Source: Symsagittifera roscoffensis
Taxonomy: Eukaryota; Xenacoelomorpha; Acoela; Convolutidae
DNA length: 64,000 nt
Direction of reading: 5' to 3'
NCBI RefSeq assembly: GCF_963678635.1
Contig: NC_087065.1
Location: 47,682,446 to 47,746,445 of the forward strand
Shown here: positions 48,193 through 59,699 of the stretch, one piece after another
Layout of the letters: every line of letters starts with the position of its first letter
Numbering within the stretch: position 1 is the first letter of the stretch
Position numbers and translations under genes: made by a program
Notes under the pieces: generated by a model
Told to the model about the DNA's origin: nothing
Databases searched by the model: none
Seen by the model: only the letters and a program-made list of their open reading frames with translations

Positions 48193-48307
48193 CTTGCAAC
48201 GCCCCGAGAAAAGCCTTGATATCCAGCAGCAATCTTTGCCGTTGCACCCTGATTCGATCAAACAGGATTTCGACGTCAATGGGATCTGCGAGATACCCCG
48301 AAGTATC
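48193..48307 (-). CDS. Exon 9 (visible), helical segment before Ig1
   Basis: A 115-nt exon with acceptor TATTGTAG and donor GTAGGC, phase 0 to 1, residues 436-474. It starts DTSGYLADPIDVEILF, then an Arg/Gln/Leu-rich helix (VQRQRLLLDIKAFLGAL). It leads directly into the first Ig exon and sets the phase-1 boundary that all whole-Ig exons downstream use. Confidence 0.75.
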
Positions 48308-48493
48308 CTACAATAACAAAAAGTTAAATACATTTACCACCACAGTAACGGACTTGTGAATCCTATCCCCCTTAATAGAGACAGAAAAAAACAGCTTGGC
48401 TAAAATTTGTTAGTTAACCAAATGAACAGCTCCCCAATCTAGTTATTAATTAGCTGGCTTGATCTTAATTTACTACTTGGTCTCCAATTTCAC

Positions 48494-48661
48494 CTGTTGT
48501 CTCAGTTTGAAGACATCGCTAATTGCTTTTTCCAATTCTTCCATGCACTTCGAGGAGTCTTCTTTGAAAGGCGCCACATCGAAAAGGGTCTTGGAATCAA
48601 TTGCCGAAAAGCATCTGCTTTGACACTCGCTGTCTATCATCAGCAACTCCTTCAATCCATT
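48494..48661 (-). CDS. Exon 8 (visible), helical region
   Basis: A 168-nt exon (56 codons) with acceptor TTTTTTCAG and donor GTGAAA, phase 0 to 0, residues 380-435. It starts NGLKELLMIDSECQSR and ends in a helical stretch (CMEELEKAISDVFKLRQQ). The 7.5-kb intron before it is filled with repeats. Confidence 0.75.
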
Positions 48662-49429
48662 CTGAAAAACAAAAACAATTATTCAAATCTTGTATTAGAA
48701 TCAGAGACACCACTCGATAGGCAGCCAACCTTTTTTGCAGCCAACTTTATTGCGATAAATAATGAAAATTCAACGAGTGAGATTCAATTTGCAGAAAAAA
48801 ATTGCTCTTTTAAATTCATTGCTGAAAGCGATAACTAACCGGACAATACTTCAGTATTGAGAAAAATTGATCACTAGACAAACTTTTTTATTTCGCTGGG
48901 AAATCAGATAATTTGATACATTAATAGTATAAAATAGGTATTCCCTTTGAAACGTTTTCTCAAGCAGTCTACTCTTGTTAGACTCTTGTACGCTTTTGTT
49001 TGAAATGAATATTTAATACGAAATCAATTTCAAAAATTGAAACGCTGCTAGGGGAAGATACTTATGAAGGTCAGTGGGGGAGATAGTACTACGGTTAATC
49101 CCAAGTTTTAGGACTTTTCCTGAAAAAAAAAACAAAAAAAAAACAAAATACTTAAAAAAATACATTTACACACAGAAGCAAAGCGGAGCTTCGCACCACT
49201 TTGAGTTATGACCTTTGCCTGTACTCATAGAGTAATTTCAGATGAGGTAAATAAATTTTAATATTAATCAATAACATAATTGATTTATAAATACTAGTTT
49301 AGAACTAGTTCCAACTTGCAATACAACACAAAAAGGAACCAGTCGAAAAAAAAATTCGTAAGTTGAAAAAAAGTGAACCAAAATTTTCGTATGTCTAGTT
49401 CAAAAACAACAGCTGTAGATGTGTATGCT

Positions 49430-50700
49430 ATTCAATGAACTTGCCATACTGATGCGGCATGAAAAATTTGATTTCAAAAATTGGACTTTGCCCAAAACCT
49501 TTGCTGTTTCTCTAATAAAATAAGTGGGAGAATAAAATTTTGGACAATCAATTTTTCCAGGGAGATTATTTTTTATAGAAAAAACTTCTGGGCTGCCGCT
49601 TCTGCGGGAACCATTGTCACAACCGGTTCTCTCAGTGAAACTTTCCACTTCAGATTTGATGGTTAAATTTTCAAAAAGATTCTGAAAAACGTTCGAGTTT
49701 TAAAAAAACGGTCAAAACGATTTCAAAAACCAGTGAACTTTCCTGCAAAGAGCAGACTGTGGCCTCTTAATCAGAGAAGAGTCCCAAAACCGGGTTTCTC
49801 GATTGAAGACAACCTGAGAATTGGCACCGTAGTTTTCGCGTGAAGTCAAACAGTTTGCAGAAAACTGTCAAAGTATGAAAGCTTCGACACGTTTAAGGCA
49901 ATACCTTGTTCATTAAACAAACTGGGCATAACCAGTTATAAAAATAGGCTTTTAATTATCTGTTGTTTTGATTAAGCTTATGATATCAGATTTGGCAGGA
50001 CAGTTATCGAGAAAAGTCCAAAAAAACTATCAACTAACCAAAAACTTGACATTTCCGAGAATCATAGCTTTTTGTGTGAAATAATAGAGCGTAACCGCTG
50101 AGGCAGAAGGATTCACTTAACCTGTAGTTTCAATTGAACCCAAAATATCAGATTTGAGAGGGTAGTTCTCGAGAAATAACAAAAAATTTAAACGAAAACG
50201 GTCAAAAAATCAAAATTTTGGCTTTTCAGAGGGCCAGAATTTTTGGTGTCAGAAAAATTTTGAGTAGTAACATAAGCAAATAAGCTTCCCACATCCCGTT
50301 TTTGAATTGAAATATGGCAGGGTCGTTTTCGAGAATATTCAAGAAGTTCGATAAATGGTCAAAAATCATTCAAAAAATAATCTTATGTGTAAACTAATTT
50401 GGGCACAGCCACTCATACTGCAGGGAGTTTCTTGAAACTGTTCTATTCATTGAAACCAAAAACACAGATTTAAGAGGGCTTTTTTTCGAAAAATGGGTCA
50501 AATCAAAAATATGGGTCAAATATTAATTACCCCACAGACTTCTTCGAAGGCTGAGAGGCCTCAAGTAAAAAGAGACTCTAGGGGAGTATACAGGCACAGA
50601 GGGGAGTAGGCGGTCTTTCAATTGATACCATTTTCTGAAAATCAGTAGAAGTTTGACAAAAACTGAATTTTTTGCAATGAATTTGGAAATACTTTTCCAC
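49430..50700. repeat. Family 2 composite element
   Basis: Head (CTGATGCGGCATGAAAAATT), monomer marker blocks near 49593, 49760, 49925, 50090, 50265 and 50400, and the tail at 50510-50660 (ACCCCACAGACTTCTTCGAA-type). Same layout as 43795-45310. Confidence 0.7.
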
Positions 50701-51084
50701 AATAAAGAAGGGAATTTTCAACAAACAGATTGGTAAACATAAAACCAACAAGAAAATTGCGGAGGGTAAAGTTCAAGTTGTGTTTCCCTTGAAAAGACCC
50801 AATATTACGTCATAAGGCCGATAAAAATTCGGCCGAAACAATTTGGAACGAGGAATTTTTTAAAGCAAAGCAAAAAAACAAAGAAGGAAATACGAAGAGG
50901 GCCAGAATTTTAAAAAGGTAAAAAAAATTACAAATTGTCGGAGTAAATCAAACACTAAAAGCAACATTAATGAATGCTCGCAGCAAAAAAAAAACGATTA
51001 CAAGATTTGACAATTAAGCAGACAACTGATAAGCAGACAAATAATTGGTCGAAAATTTGGAAACAGAATATTTACCCTTTGAAA

Positions 51085-51180
51085 ACAAAAACAGGTCCTG
51101 GTCAGATTCGAACCCAGTGCCTTTGCCGTCCCAGGAATATTCGTTACCTCAAGGTTAAGTTGACCAAGGACGCGTAGAAG
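51085..51180 (-). repeat. tRNA-derived SINE head
   Basis: On the minus strand it contains GGTTCGAATC, a good RNA polymerase III B box, and ends CTGACCAGGACC. The segment GTCCTTGG near its start can pair with CCAGGAC near its end, like an acceptor stem with one mismatch. The D-arm is not regular, so a functional tRNA is unlikely. Confidence 0.55.
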
Positions 51181-51889
51181 TTTGAATTTATTCACACACA
51201 AAAAAAAACACATTAGATAGAACGGGTATTTGAAATGCAAACAAGCTCAAATTATGTCTTAATTGACGAAAAAGCAGATTTGAAAAAATGGTTGAAAAAA
51301 TAAGGAAAAGAATCAGTCTATGTTCCAAAACAATAACGCTTGCTAGACTCGAGCACAATAATCGCAAACGTAACAATTCCGAGTACAATAAAAACAGAAA
51401 AAAACTTCAATATTTTTGAAAAAAACTTCAATGTTTTTGAAAAAACTTCATTAAAGTTTTAAAAATTACTAGCGTGTAACACACCCCCGGGGCTTTGAAC
51501 AGGTTCATGACCGTGAAAACTGCTATTTATAGCACATGAAAAAATTGAATGCAACCAAAACAATAGACGGTGCATCTAACAACGCCTTCTATTTAAAAAC
51601 TAAACCTTACTATGGCCATAAGCATTTAACTGCACTTTCATTGTTTGAAAAATCGTTTGAAACGATTTCATCTGAAAAATCAATAAATTAAATTCATATA
51701 TGAGATTCTTGTTAAACTAAGTTCTTCATTTTCACTAGCCCCTACGCATATTTTTTGCTGCCATCAACATAGTAATCACCAAACATACTCGGCATAGTAA
51801 ATTTCAAAAAAACCATTTCTTTTTTCTTCCTAATTCGTAGTATCAAAAAAATTTCATAATAAGAATATCAAAAGAAAGCTCAATTTCAA

Positions 51890-53050
51890 AAACTTGAAAA
51901 ATATGAGCAAAATATTAGGATGGAGGCCACATCTGCAATTGCTGTTGGTAACCTGACATCAACCCACCAAAAACAAATTGTCAGATTGCCGACATATCTA
52001 AATCTTTGAAATTTCATTAATACTTCATATCTCAGAAACAAAAGTTATATGAACAGTCAAACTTGGAGGCGATATCTGCAACCTCTGAGAGCATCCCACT
52101 TTAGGGTTGGGATTATCATATGAGAAAAAATTCAAATTTTTTCAAATTCATATTTAATTCAATCTAGGAAACTTAAAACATTTTAGCAGTCAAATTTGGA
52201 GGCAAGATTTGCAACACCTGAGAAAACCATGACAGCACCCATTTACAGGATTGGGTAATTCCAATTTTCTGAAAAATTTTTCATCTCACATTTGAAAACG
52301 TTAGAGAAATCATAAAAACGTCAAATCTCGGAAACTAAAAAAACTTCAGCAGTCACATTTGAAAATAAGATTTGCAACGCCTGAAATTACAACACCTGAC
52401 AAAGCCTTACTATAGGGTTGGGAAATTCAAAGCAGAAAAGTTCATCAAAAAACATCACATCTAGGAAATTTTATGCATTTGGAGGCAGAATTTTCAATTC
52501 CTGAGAAAACACTGGCAGCATCCACCTATAAGTTTGTGCAAACCCCATTTCGTGGAAACTTTTAAATCCCTGTTTTGAAAACCTTTGAAAAATCCTAAAA
52601 AAGTCAAATTTTGGAAACAACTAAAATTTCAGCAGTCACATCTGAAAATAAGATTTGCAACGCCTGCGAAAAACTGAGAGCGCCTAACTATAGAGATGTA
52701 AATTTCAAATATTTCGACTTTTTTGTATCTGTTGTTTGAAAACTTTTGAAAAAAGTATTAAAAAAAACGTCATATCTCGGAAACTAAAAGCATTCGAGCA
52801 GCCACATTTGGAGGCAAGATTTGCAACCCTTGAGAGTACCCTGACTCTAGCCAACTACAGGGTTGGGAATTTCAACATTTATAAAATTTTTTGAATCTAA
52901 CTTTTCAAACTTGCAAAACATCATTTAATTTGTCGTATACCTCGTAAGTTAAAAGGATTTGAGTGTTCACATTTGGAGGCCAAGTTCGCAACCCCAAGTT
53001 CGCAACATAATTCCACTATTGGTTTTCAAATTTCAAAATTGATAGAACAA
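51890..53050. repeat. Degenerate tandem repeat, about 120-165-bp period
   Basis: The block AGCAGTCACATTTGGAGGCA followed by AGATTTGCAACGCCTGAG recurs in diverged form near 51916, 52054, 52185, 52349, 52470, 52631, 52796 and 52960. Between them are TCTCGGAAACTAAAA and GGGTTGGGAATTTC blocks in fixed order. Confidence 0.75.
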
Positions 53051-53079
53051 CACTAAGTTTTAAGGTTTTTCAGCTTGAA

Positions 53080-53290
53080 TATAAATATAAGACACAGAGG
53101 CGAAGCTGCGCATCGCAAACACTAGCCAGAACAAAACAGTAATGAAAGAAAAAATATAAATAAGACTCGAACTAGTAAAACTTTGATATGTATTTGCTTC
53201 GAACCTACGAAATCGAGAATTGGAGTATCACGCCCTGCCCTCTCGGCCACGAACGCTTAACAATCAGCGAACTTTAGTAACAAATAAACT
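53080..53290 (-). repeat. tRNA-derived SINE
   Basis: Minus strand: TGGCCGAGAGG (A box, tRNA-Leu/Ser style) and GGTTCGAAGC (B box) about 40 bp apart. This is followed, on the plus strand at the left end, by ACACAGAGGCGAAGCTGCGC, a word that marks several related units in the window. Confidence 0.6.
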
Positions 53291-53954
53291 AGCTATATAT
53301 GCTTATAAAATGCCAATGCGAGGCAGGAAAAGGGGCACCAAATACAAATAGACTCAATTTTGCAAGTAATTATTTGGATTATAACAAATTGAAGGCATCC
53401 AAAATAACTTTGCATGCAACAAATCGCGAAGCATAAAACCACTTTATGTATAAATTATCCATTTCAAAAATTGCAAGAGACATTCAATAAGAAAATTTCT
53501 GAAACCGAGTTTTTAATAGTTTTATGTTGTTTAAAACAAACAGCTTTTTTTCGGCTCATTTGATGAATAAAAAATCCATCAGCTGTGTAAACTTCTAACT
53601 ATTCGAATGTCAAGGCTCATGCTGTCAAAAAGCCGTAAAGGTGCAACCAAAAGTGGCACCAATATTTGTGACTTAGGTTAGAAACAAAAAGACTAGTCGT
53701 ACTATAACAATAACGCTTACTAAACTTTGCCAGTGTAATAAAGCTCAAACGGGAAAAATTTCTTTCGTTTAAACACAAAGATATTACGTTGAAGAAAATT
53801 AAACATGGCAAGACAGTGAAGCCCTAAATAATTAGCATTCAAAAACTATGAAGATAGTTGAAATTTCAAAGAGAGTCTGTGCTACCTAAACGAAGTCGAC
53901 AAAAACAAAGTAGGAAAATAGTTCGCAAAAGCAGAAAATTTCTAGTTCGAAAAA

Positions 53955-54100
53955 AATACAGGTGCCGACCGGATTCTAATCAAAAACCTTTGCGGTCTCA
54001 AGCATTTCTGTTACCTGTACGCCAGATGCGCTTGATGGTTGATTGATTTTGAATTGACTACACAGACGAAGCGGAGCTTCGCGCCATTTGCGATACAAAA
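53955..54100 (-). repeat. SINE-like unit
   Basis: Minus-strand tRNA-like part with a decayed B box (GATTAGAATCC) and a CGAAGCGGAGCTTCGCGCC word at 54067, shared in variant form with 49176, 53097, 62767 and 63878. Confidence 0.5.
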
Positions 54101-54599
54101 CAAACACAAAAAAGTAGAAAAATGCTTTAAAAAAAATAATAAGTCTACCAAATATAAACTTTCGTATGTCTCGATAAAATTTAATTCTAGGAAAACATTC
54201 AGACAAATGAATACTAAATTAGCAACAGAACAAAGCTTACGAAGAGGAAAAAACGCCGACAACCTTAAATCAGACACAAGTTAACCCGAAAAAAAAGAAC
54301 TTATAACAAAAATCTATCCATCATAAAACAATACATCCCCAGAAAAATCCGTGAGGTGGCATATATGCCGACAGACAATCTTTGAGCAAACACCAATTCT
54401 GCCGAAAAATTTTAAATTTTTTTTTTTAAAGTTTCGAGTCACCTGAAGCTCCAATTAACAACATCTGCACTTGCAACTACAACGAATTTTGCTCAGAGCA
54501 CAATCAAAATCCTTGATGTGGCAACTTAGCGGACAATATTGAACAGGTTACGAAAATCCTACTATTCAAAATGTACCGGAAAAATTTCCATCAATTTTT

Positions 54600-54740
54600 A
54601 CCGGAACGTACTGAAAAAAAAACAAGGTCCGGCCGGAACTCGAACCCCAGGCCTGTCTGGCCGCAATGCGGGTGCATTCAAAGGAGACGACGGTACCCAT
54701 AAGCCAAAAAGGAAGGGACTTGGAATTTTTTAAGGCACAA
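54600..54740 (-). repeat. tRNA-derived SINE head
   Basis: Minus strand holds GGGGTTCGAGTTCCGGCC, a B box in a T-arm-like setting, ending GGACCTTG. The layout resembles 51085-51180. Confidence 0.5.
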
Positions 54741-55309
54741 TAAAAGTCTAGTTCCCTATTGATATACACTTGCTCTCGCAAGTGTACAAAAAGCTACACA
54801 AAACATCTTAAGATATCGATGAACTCAATTGCAAAAGTCAATTTGCCAAACTAAGCAGACAATACTTGGGTAGACAAACGTTGGTCTTAAAATAAACATT
54901 CTGAGTTTAAGCTATGAAAAAATTTCAAGCACCAAGGTTATACGCTCACCCTTATTACGTTTGTCTCCAAAGACCTTCAATTTGCAAACAAAAATATGTC
55001 GAGAAAGACAATTGTCGTGTTAAATAAGCATTGAAACCGCAACTGAAAGCTGTGACTACCAAGTCAATATTTCAGTATACGACCGTTGAAAACGAACGAA
55101 AAAGCTTTTTTTGCCTTTCAAACGTCATTTTATGAAGCAACAAAGCCGATATAGCAAGCCGACGCTAGGCAAGCCACAGAAATCTTCTAAGCAAAAAATG
55201 AAACAAAACACAACGCCAACAGACATTTGCAGACAACATCTGCGGTTTTAAATTCATAACTGAAAAGGACATATAACCAGTCAATAATTCGGTAGACGAC
55301 AAAAACATA

Positions 55310-55745
55310 AAACAGAGCGAACAGACAGCTGGAAAAGAACCAATGAACGCAAGCAAACAGGAAAAAAAACGTATTTTTGAAGAAACATCATCTTTCAATT
55401 CTAGAAAAAACAAATGCCCTTAAAACTCTTTGAATTTCTAGAACAATTGGCATGTGATTGGCACTTTTTTGATAAAATTAACCCAATGGAGAAAACTGGA
55501 TCAATAAGTCAACTTTTCACTTCGCTGGGAAATCTGAAAAGTAAATTCCACTTTCGAAACTAGAATTCGATCACAGTTTTCGTGACCTTTACGCTTTCGC
55601 TGCTCGATAGTAGAGTTTGCCTTCCTTTTAATAAAGGAAATGAACTGAATTTAAAAATAAATCAAAGTCAAATCGCGAAAAAGTTAATTTGAGCCTGAAC
55701 AAAATTGAGCGTGAACTACGGTCATCGACTCTTAAAAATTAAAAG
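55310..55745. repeat. Family 1 dispersed element, near full length
   Basis: Runs from CGAACAGACAGCTGGAAAAG to CATCGACTCTTAAAAA, with every internal block in order (TGTGATTGGCACTTTTTTGA, CTTCGCTGGGAAATCTGAAA, GAGTTTGCCTTCCTTTTAAT). The starting AGAACCAATGAACGCAAG and the ending ACGGTCATCGACTCTT are partly complementary. Confidence 0.75.
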
Positions 55746-56210
55746 AGAATTACACAAAAAATCAAAATTAAATTACAGTAAGAATTGCTTAAATCAGAAA
55801 GAAAAGTCCATGCTTTGCCAAAAAGAGATAGCGGAGAAACAATAGTCCGACAATTTCATATTCCAAAAAAATCTTTCGATTTGATGACTGAAATCGCGCA
55901 CAGTCGGAATCGAGCCCATTACGTTTGTCTCTTCACAATCATGGTCGTTGTGGTCTCTATGCTAAAGTTAAAGAAACCGTCAAGAGATTCAAAGTATTAT
56001 GAAGCACGTAACATATCACGTGCGAATTCTGTTGGCTGTCTGTAAAAGGTAATTAAGGGTAAAAAATCTAGTCAGTACCCGATTACAGTACCAGTTAATC
56101 GCAAAGGTAATAGTTAAACTCAAAAAACCAGAAAATTTTCATATCATTCATTCAAACGCTTTTTCTGAGAGCTGCCTCACAAAAAAAATGGAAACATCGT
56201 AAAAACCTAC

Positions 56211-56390
56211 TTTGAACTTTGCGTCCTGCTCATTTTCAAGACTATTCACGGCACCATTTGAAGATTCCACCACTTCTTTGCTCATTATAATGAGTTTTTG
56301 AAACGCTTCTTTAGAGCCGGCAACATCTCCTTGTGTCATTTTCACTTCAACTTCGTCGCTGATCGGCACGATCACACGGTTATTTCCAGT
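56211..56390 (-). CDS. Exon 7 (visible), helical region
   Basis: A 180-nt exon (60 codons) with acceptor ATTTCTAG and donor GTAGGT, phase 0 to 0, residues 320-379. It starts TGNNRVIVPISDEVEV, followed by an amphipathic helix-like stretch (SKEAFQKLIIMSKEVV) and a charged end. It resembles one helix pair of a spectrin-like fold, but the similarity is too loose for a family call. Confidence 0.75.
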
Positions 56391-56859
56391 CTAGAAATTT
56401 GAAACAAAATACTGACGATACATCTACTAGCATAAAGCTCGACTAGCATGAAGAAATTAAAAAAAAAATCGTATGAAAACATACTGGCATGAAAATACAC
56501 AAAATTCAATTAATGAAAAAAATTAAAATCAATATGCACAAAAAACTATATTTAAATCACAGTTTTTTCACAGACTTAACAATTTGCTCGGCAATCAGTG
56601 TTCGTTTCCAGTTATTACAGGTCAGGGTGTGGCTGATCAGGTTTCATCTGGCAAGGAAATTCATTTGTTGCTTGTACATTGCTTAATTTCTCAATTGTTT
56701 AGTTATATCTCTCAGAAATGTTCAATTATTGTTCTGTAAAATAAAGCTGTCAAAATCATGAATTTTTTGACAGCTTTACATATTCATACTTTTATGCTAG
56801 TCGAGCGGGCACCCAAAATATTGATATTTTCAACAGGTGAAAAATAAAATGAAACTTAC

Positions 56860-56890
56860 TTGACTATGCTGCAAATCATCAGGCGAAACT
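56860..56890 (-). CDS. Exon 6 (visible), 31-nt micro-exon
   Basis: A 31-nt exon with acceptor GTTTTAG and perfect donor GTAAGT, phase 2 to 0. It adds residues 310-319 (VSPDDLQHSQ) and completes the Ile codon split with exon 5. Without it exon 5 (ending phase 2) cannot join exon 7 (phase 0) in frame, so the phase logic supports it. Being so short, it still needs transcript evidence. Confidence 0.6.
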
Positions 56891-56937
56891 CTAAAACACA
56901 AAATCGTCACCAGTTTTACAGAAATAGACTAGAAAAT

Positions 56938-57440
56938 ATAGCTAACAGACAGTTGGAAAAGAGTCAAAGAACGCAAGGAAACGCAAGTCAAATTGAACTT
57001 CAAATAAGAATAATTGCTCTTAACCTCTTTGAATTTCAAGACACACAAAAAAAAACAATTTATAAGGCTTTGAGATACTTTTGAAGTTAACTTTATCAAT
57101 CTTAACTTAAACTTCCAAATTATAGCCAACCGAAAGTTGGAAAAACGTAATAACAATGAAACCGAGAAAAAATTGATTGAAACAATTTCAACATTTTTCA
57201 ACTTTCGAAGAAAAATATATATATATGGTTAAAGCTATTTCAATTTCAAGAACAGTATATGATTGACACTTTCTTTTTCTAAAAAAACTAACTTTCGGCA
57301 GCTGAATTCAAAATGAACTCAAACTATCTACCTAAGTGCATTCGTAAATGCATTAATATATCTGCAGTTATTCGAGTATTTTGAAGACTTTCTCCTGAAA
57401 AACAAAGACCTATATAAGAGTTTCACCAATAGACTCTTAA
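56938..57440. repeat. Family 1 dispersed element
   Basis: Starts AGCTAACAGACAGTTGGAAA, ends with ACCTATATAAGAGTTTCACC and AATAGACTCTTAAC. The interior is more diverged than at 55310 and includes a second start-like word at 57125. Confidence 0.65.
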
Positions 57441-57461
57441 CAACAGTCAAACAACACTCAC

Positions 57462-57568
57462 ATTTCAAATCGCTGTTTCCTTAACTCGCCGATCTTTTCA
57501 TTGCGCCTGCTCTCCAGAATAGCGTAGTCGTTTCTGACATCCGTCAAAAAGAGAACCAACTCGTCCAC
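57462..57568 (-). CDS. Exon 5 (visible), helical region
   Basis: A 107-nt exon with acceptor GATTCAG and donor GTGAGT, phase 0 to 2, residues 274-309. It starts VDELVLFLTDVRNDY, with a heptad-like mix of Leu, Val and charged residues and a basic end (IGELRKQRFE). It is probably alpha-helical and may open a spectrin-like or coiled-coil segment that runs through the next four exons. Confidence 0.75.
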
Positions 57569-58374
57569 CTGAATCACCACAACTCAAAAAATAAATGACA
57601 CAAGGAATCACATGAAGTAAAGAAAAAAGCTCACGCAACTATCTGAATTCGAGAGAAAACACCTCTAAAATGGCTGCTCATCACGAACTCTTGATCAAAA
57701 TTTGAGAGCCACAAAGTTTTGAAGTCATTAATAATTTGACTATTTGAGGCCACGAATTGAAACAGATTGCCAAACACGCTATCACTAAATCTTCATAGTT
57801 CATAAGTGTAATCCAAGTTATATTTCGAATAATTACACAATTTAATCCTTCGTAAACCTGTGACTTAAAAAGGCTTTCAGGAATTCGTCCTGATACGAAC
57901 AGTTGTGTTTAGTGAAGGAATGCAAAGAAAGTGACAAATAAGTATCTTCTAACTGATACTAAGACCAAAAACTGACAGACAGCTGAATGTAAATACAAAC
58001 AAGGATAGCCGGTTACTGTGCAAGTAGCACCATTTTTTTTAAATTAGTGTCGTTTTTTCCGCATGGTGTGATAAAAAGATCTGAACAAAAAAAGAACTTG
58101 GGCATACTTGAAATACATAGAAAAAAGCCATTCCGAAAAACGGTTTTTGAAGAAAATTCACGTGAAAATGTACAAAATGTACAACAATTTTTTTTAAAAA
58201 TTGATTCATAATTTTTTTGCACAGAGATTTTTAACCTATGTTTACAAAAATGCGCTAAAAAAACTCAAGAACTACTTTTAGTGGAGTACAATTAAATTTT
58301 CATTGCTTAAAAATTGCTTACATAAGCTATTAAAAGCATACACGCTCACACCATTTTAGCTCGAAATTAGACGA

Positions 58375-58530
58375 AAAATCAAAAATTTCAAACCGGTTTT
58401 TCTCGACACTGAGAAAACTTTTGAAATTTTTCAATGTCGTTCGAATCACCATTGGAAGAGCTTTTATACGATATATCACTCAACCCTGTCCGATCATTGT
58501 TTGTGGTATCCGATTTTGCGTGGAAAACAA
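58375..58530. repeat. Dispersed repeat (family 3), copy 2
   Basis: Close match to the block order of 1-170, followed by CCGATTTTGCGTGG, which is also found in the copy at 60755-60905. Confidence 0.7.
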
Positions 58531-58551
58531 AGAAAAAAAGAAACCATAGCC

Positions 58552-58860
58552 AACTAACAGTTGGAAAAGAGTAATGAACGCAAGAAAACTGAAAAAAAAA
58601 ACTGACTTAATTTTTCAAGAGACTTCAACTGTTTTTTCAGGCTCAAAATTAATTTTTCGCGATTTTTGATTTCTTTTTAAGTTTAGTTTAATTTCTTTTT
58701 TAAAAGGAAGGCAAACTTCACTTTTGAACAGCGAACGTGTAATGCTTACGAAGAACATGAGCGAATTTTTTCGAGAATGGAATTAAATTTTCAGATTTCC
58801 AGCGAAACAAAAAAAATTGCCCATTGATGCAAATTTCTCAAATTGTTTATTCTAAGCACA
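58552..58860. repeat. Head-to-head family 1 derivative
   Basis: Begins as family 1 in forward orientation (GCCAACTAACAGTTGGAAAA), then from about 58615 continues with the reverse complement of the family 1 body (AAAAGGAAGGCAAACTTCAC, then ATTTTCAGATTTCCAGCGAA). Confidence 0.65.
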
Positions 58861-59106
58861 CTTTTCTTCATTTTTACCTCTAAATAACGCTAATCAATTT
58901 TCATAACAATTGAGTATTATAGTAAGTGGAAAACACGGCACTTTTTCATAAACTTTGCTATCACATGGTTAAAATTGCCGGTGTCGTATATCCTTTGCTC
59001 TCGCGAAGGATTAATTAGTTATTTTCACGAAATAAAGTTTTCCTTCAAACGAGCGGCTACGTATTGCAACATAAATTCAGGGCAAGGAGAAAAAGCTCTA
59101 ACTCAC

Positions 59107-59319
59107 AATTCGGTCTCGACTAATAGCAGGTACTTCCGGTTCCGGCGGAGCAGCTTGCACAACCTCCTCCTCACTTGGAGCAGCAATCAATTCGTCCTCC
59201 TGCACCTGGCGAGGATCACTGAGTGACGTCATCGAATCCCTCCTCCCGTCACCCGGCGGCGAATTTGGCTCCCCTTGACCTCTTCTGTAGTATTCCTCCC
59301 GTGAGAAAGTACGATCCAG
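59107..59319 (-). CDS. Exon 4 (visible), acidic Pro/Glu-rich region
   Basis: A 213-nt exon (71 codons) with acceptor AATTTTAG and donor GTGAGT, phase 0 to 0, residues 203-273. It starts LDRTFSREEYYRRGQG, passes a Ser/Asp stretch (RRDSMTSLSDPRQ) and ends with acidic Glu/Pro repeats (PPEPEVPAISRDRI). Both splice sites fit and the frame is open throughout. Confidence 0.75.
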
Positions 59320-59699
59320 CTAAAATTAATTTTCTTTTTGCAATACCGGAAAATAAGAAAACTGGAATAATACTACAGAAATGCGGAAACCTATGCCCGA
59401 AAAAAGGCGTCAGCGTCATACGAGCAACAACCAATATCATGAGATCATTTTTGTCTTTCAACAATTTGAACGAATTGGGTGATTCAGATGAAAAAACATA
59501 CGCTCCGAGTACAATGAATAAATTTTTGTACTTTTTGAAAGCAAAATTGATTGATGGCTAAGAAGTTTCATTTGAATTCACATGACATAAAACATCAATT
59601 TACCATGTGCCGATTCTACATCAACAAAAATAAAAAGCATAACTTTTAAGCTTCTTCCATCAAACAAAAATTGTCGTCAAAACTGTTAATCGTAAATAC

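Larger units (their letters stand above)
48662..56210. other. 7.5-kb repeat-filled intron
   Basis: Holds SINE-like units (49140-49210, 51085-51180, 53080-53290, 53955-54100, 54600-54740, 55880-56050), a family 2 composite (49430-50700), a degenerate tandem repeat (51890-53050) and a family 1 copy (55310-55745). No exon was found; flanking phases (0 and 0) do not demand one. Confidence 0.6.
57569..59106. other. Intron with dispersed repeats
   Basis: Contains a repeat at 58000-58090 (AAGGATAGCCGGTTACTGTG) that recurs at 60388-60520, family 3 at 58375-58530 and a rearranged family 1 copy at 58552-58860. No exon was recognised. Confidence 0.55.

Noticed and set aside
51085-51180. Functional tRNA gene
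   Set aside because: The B box and a possible acceptor stem are present, but no regular D-arm or anticodon arm can be drawn. Called SINE-derived.
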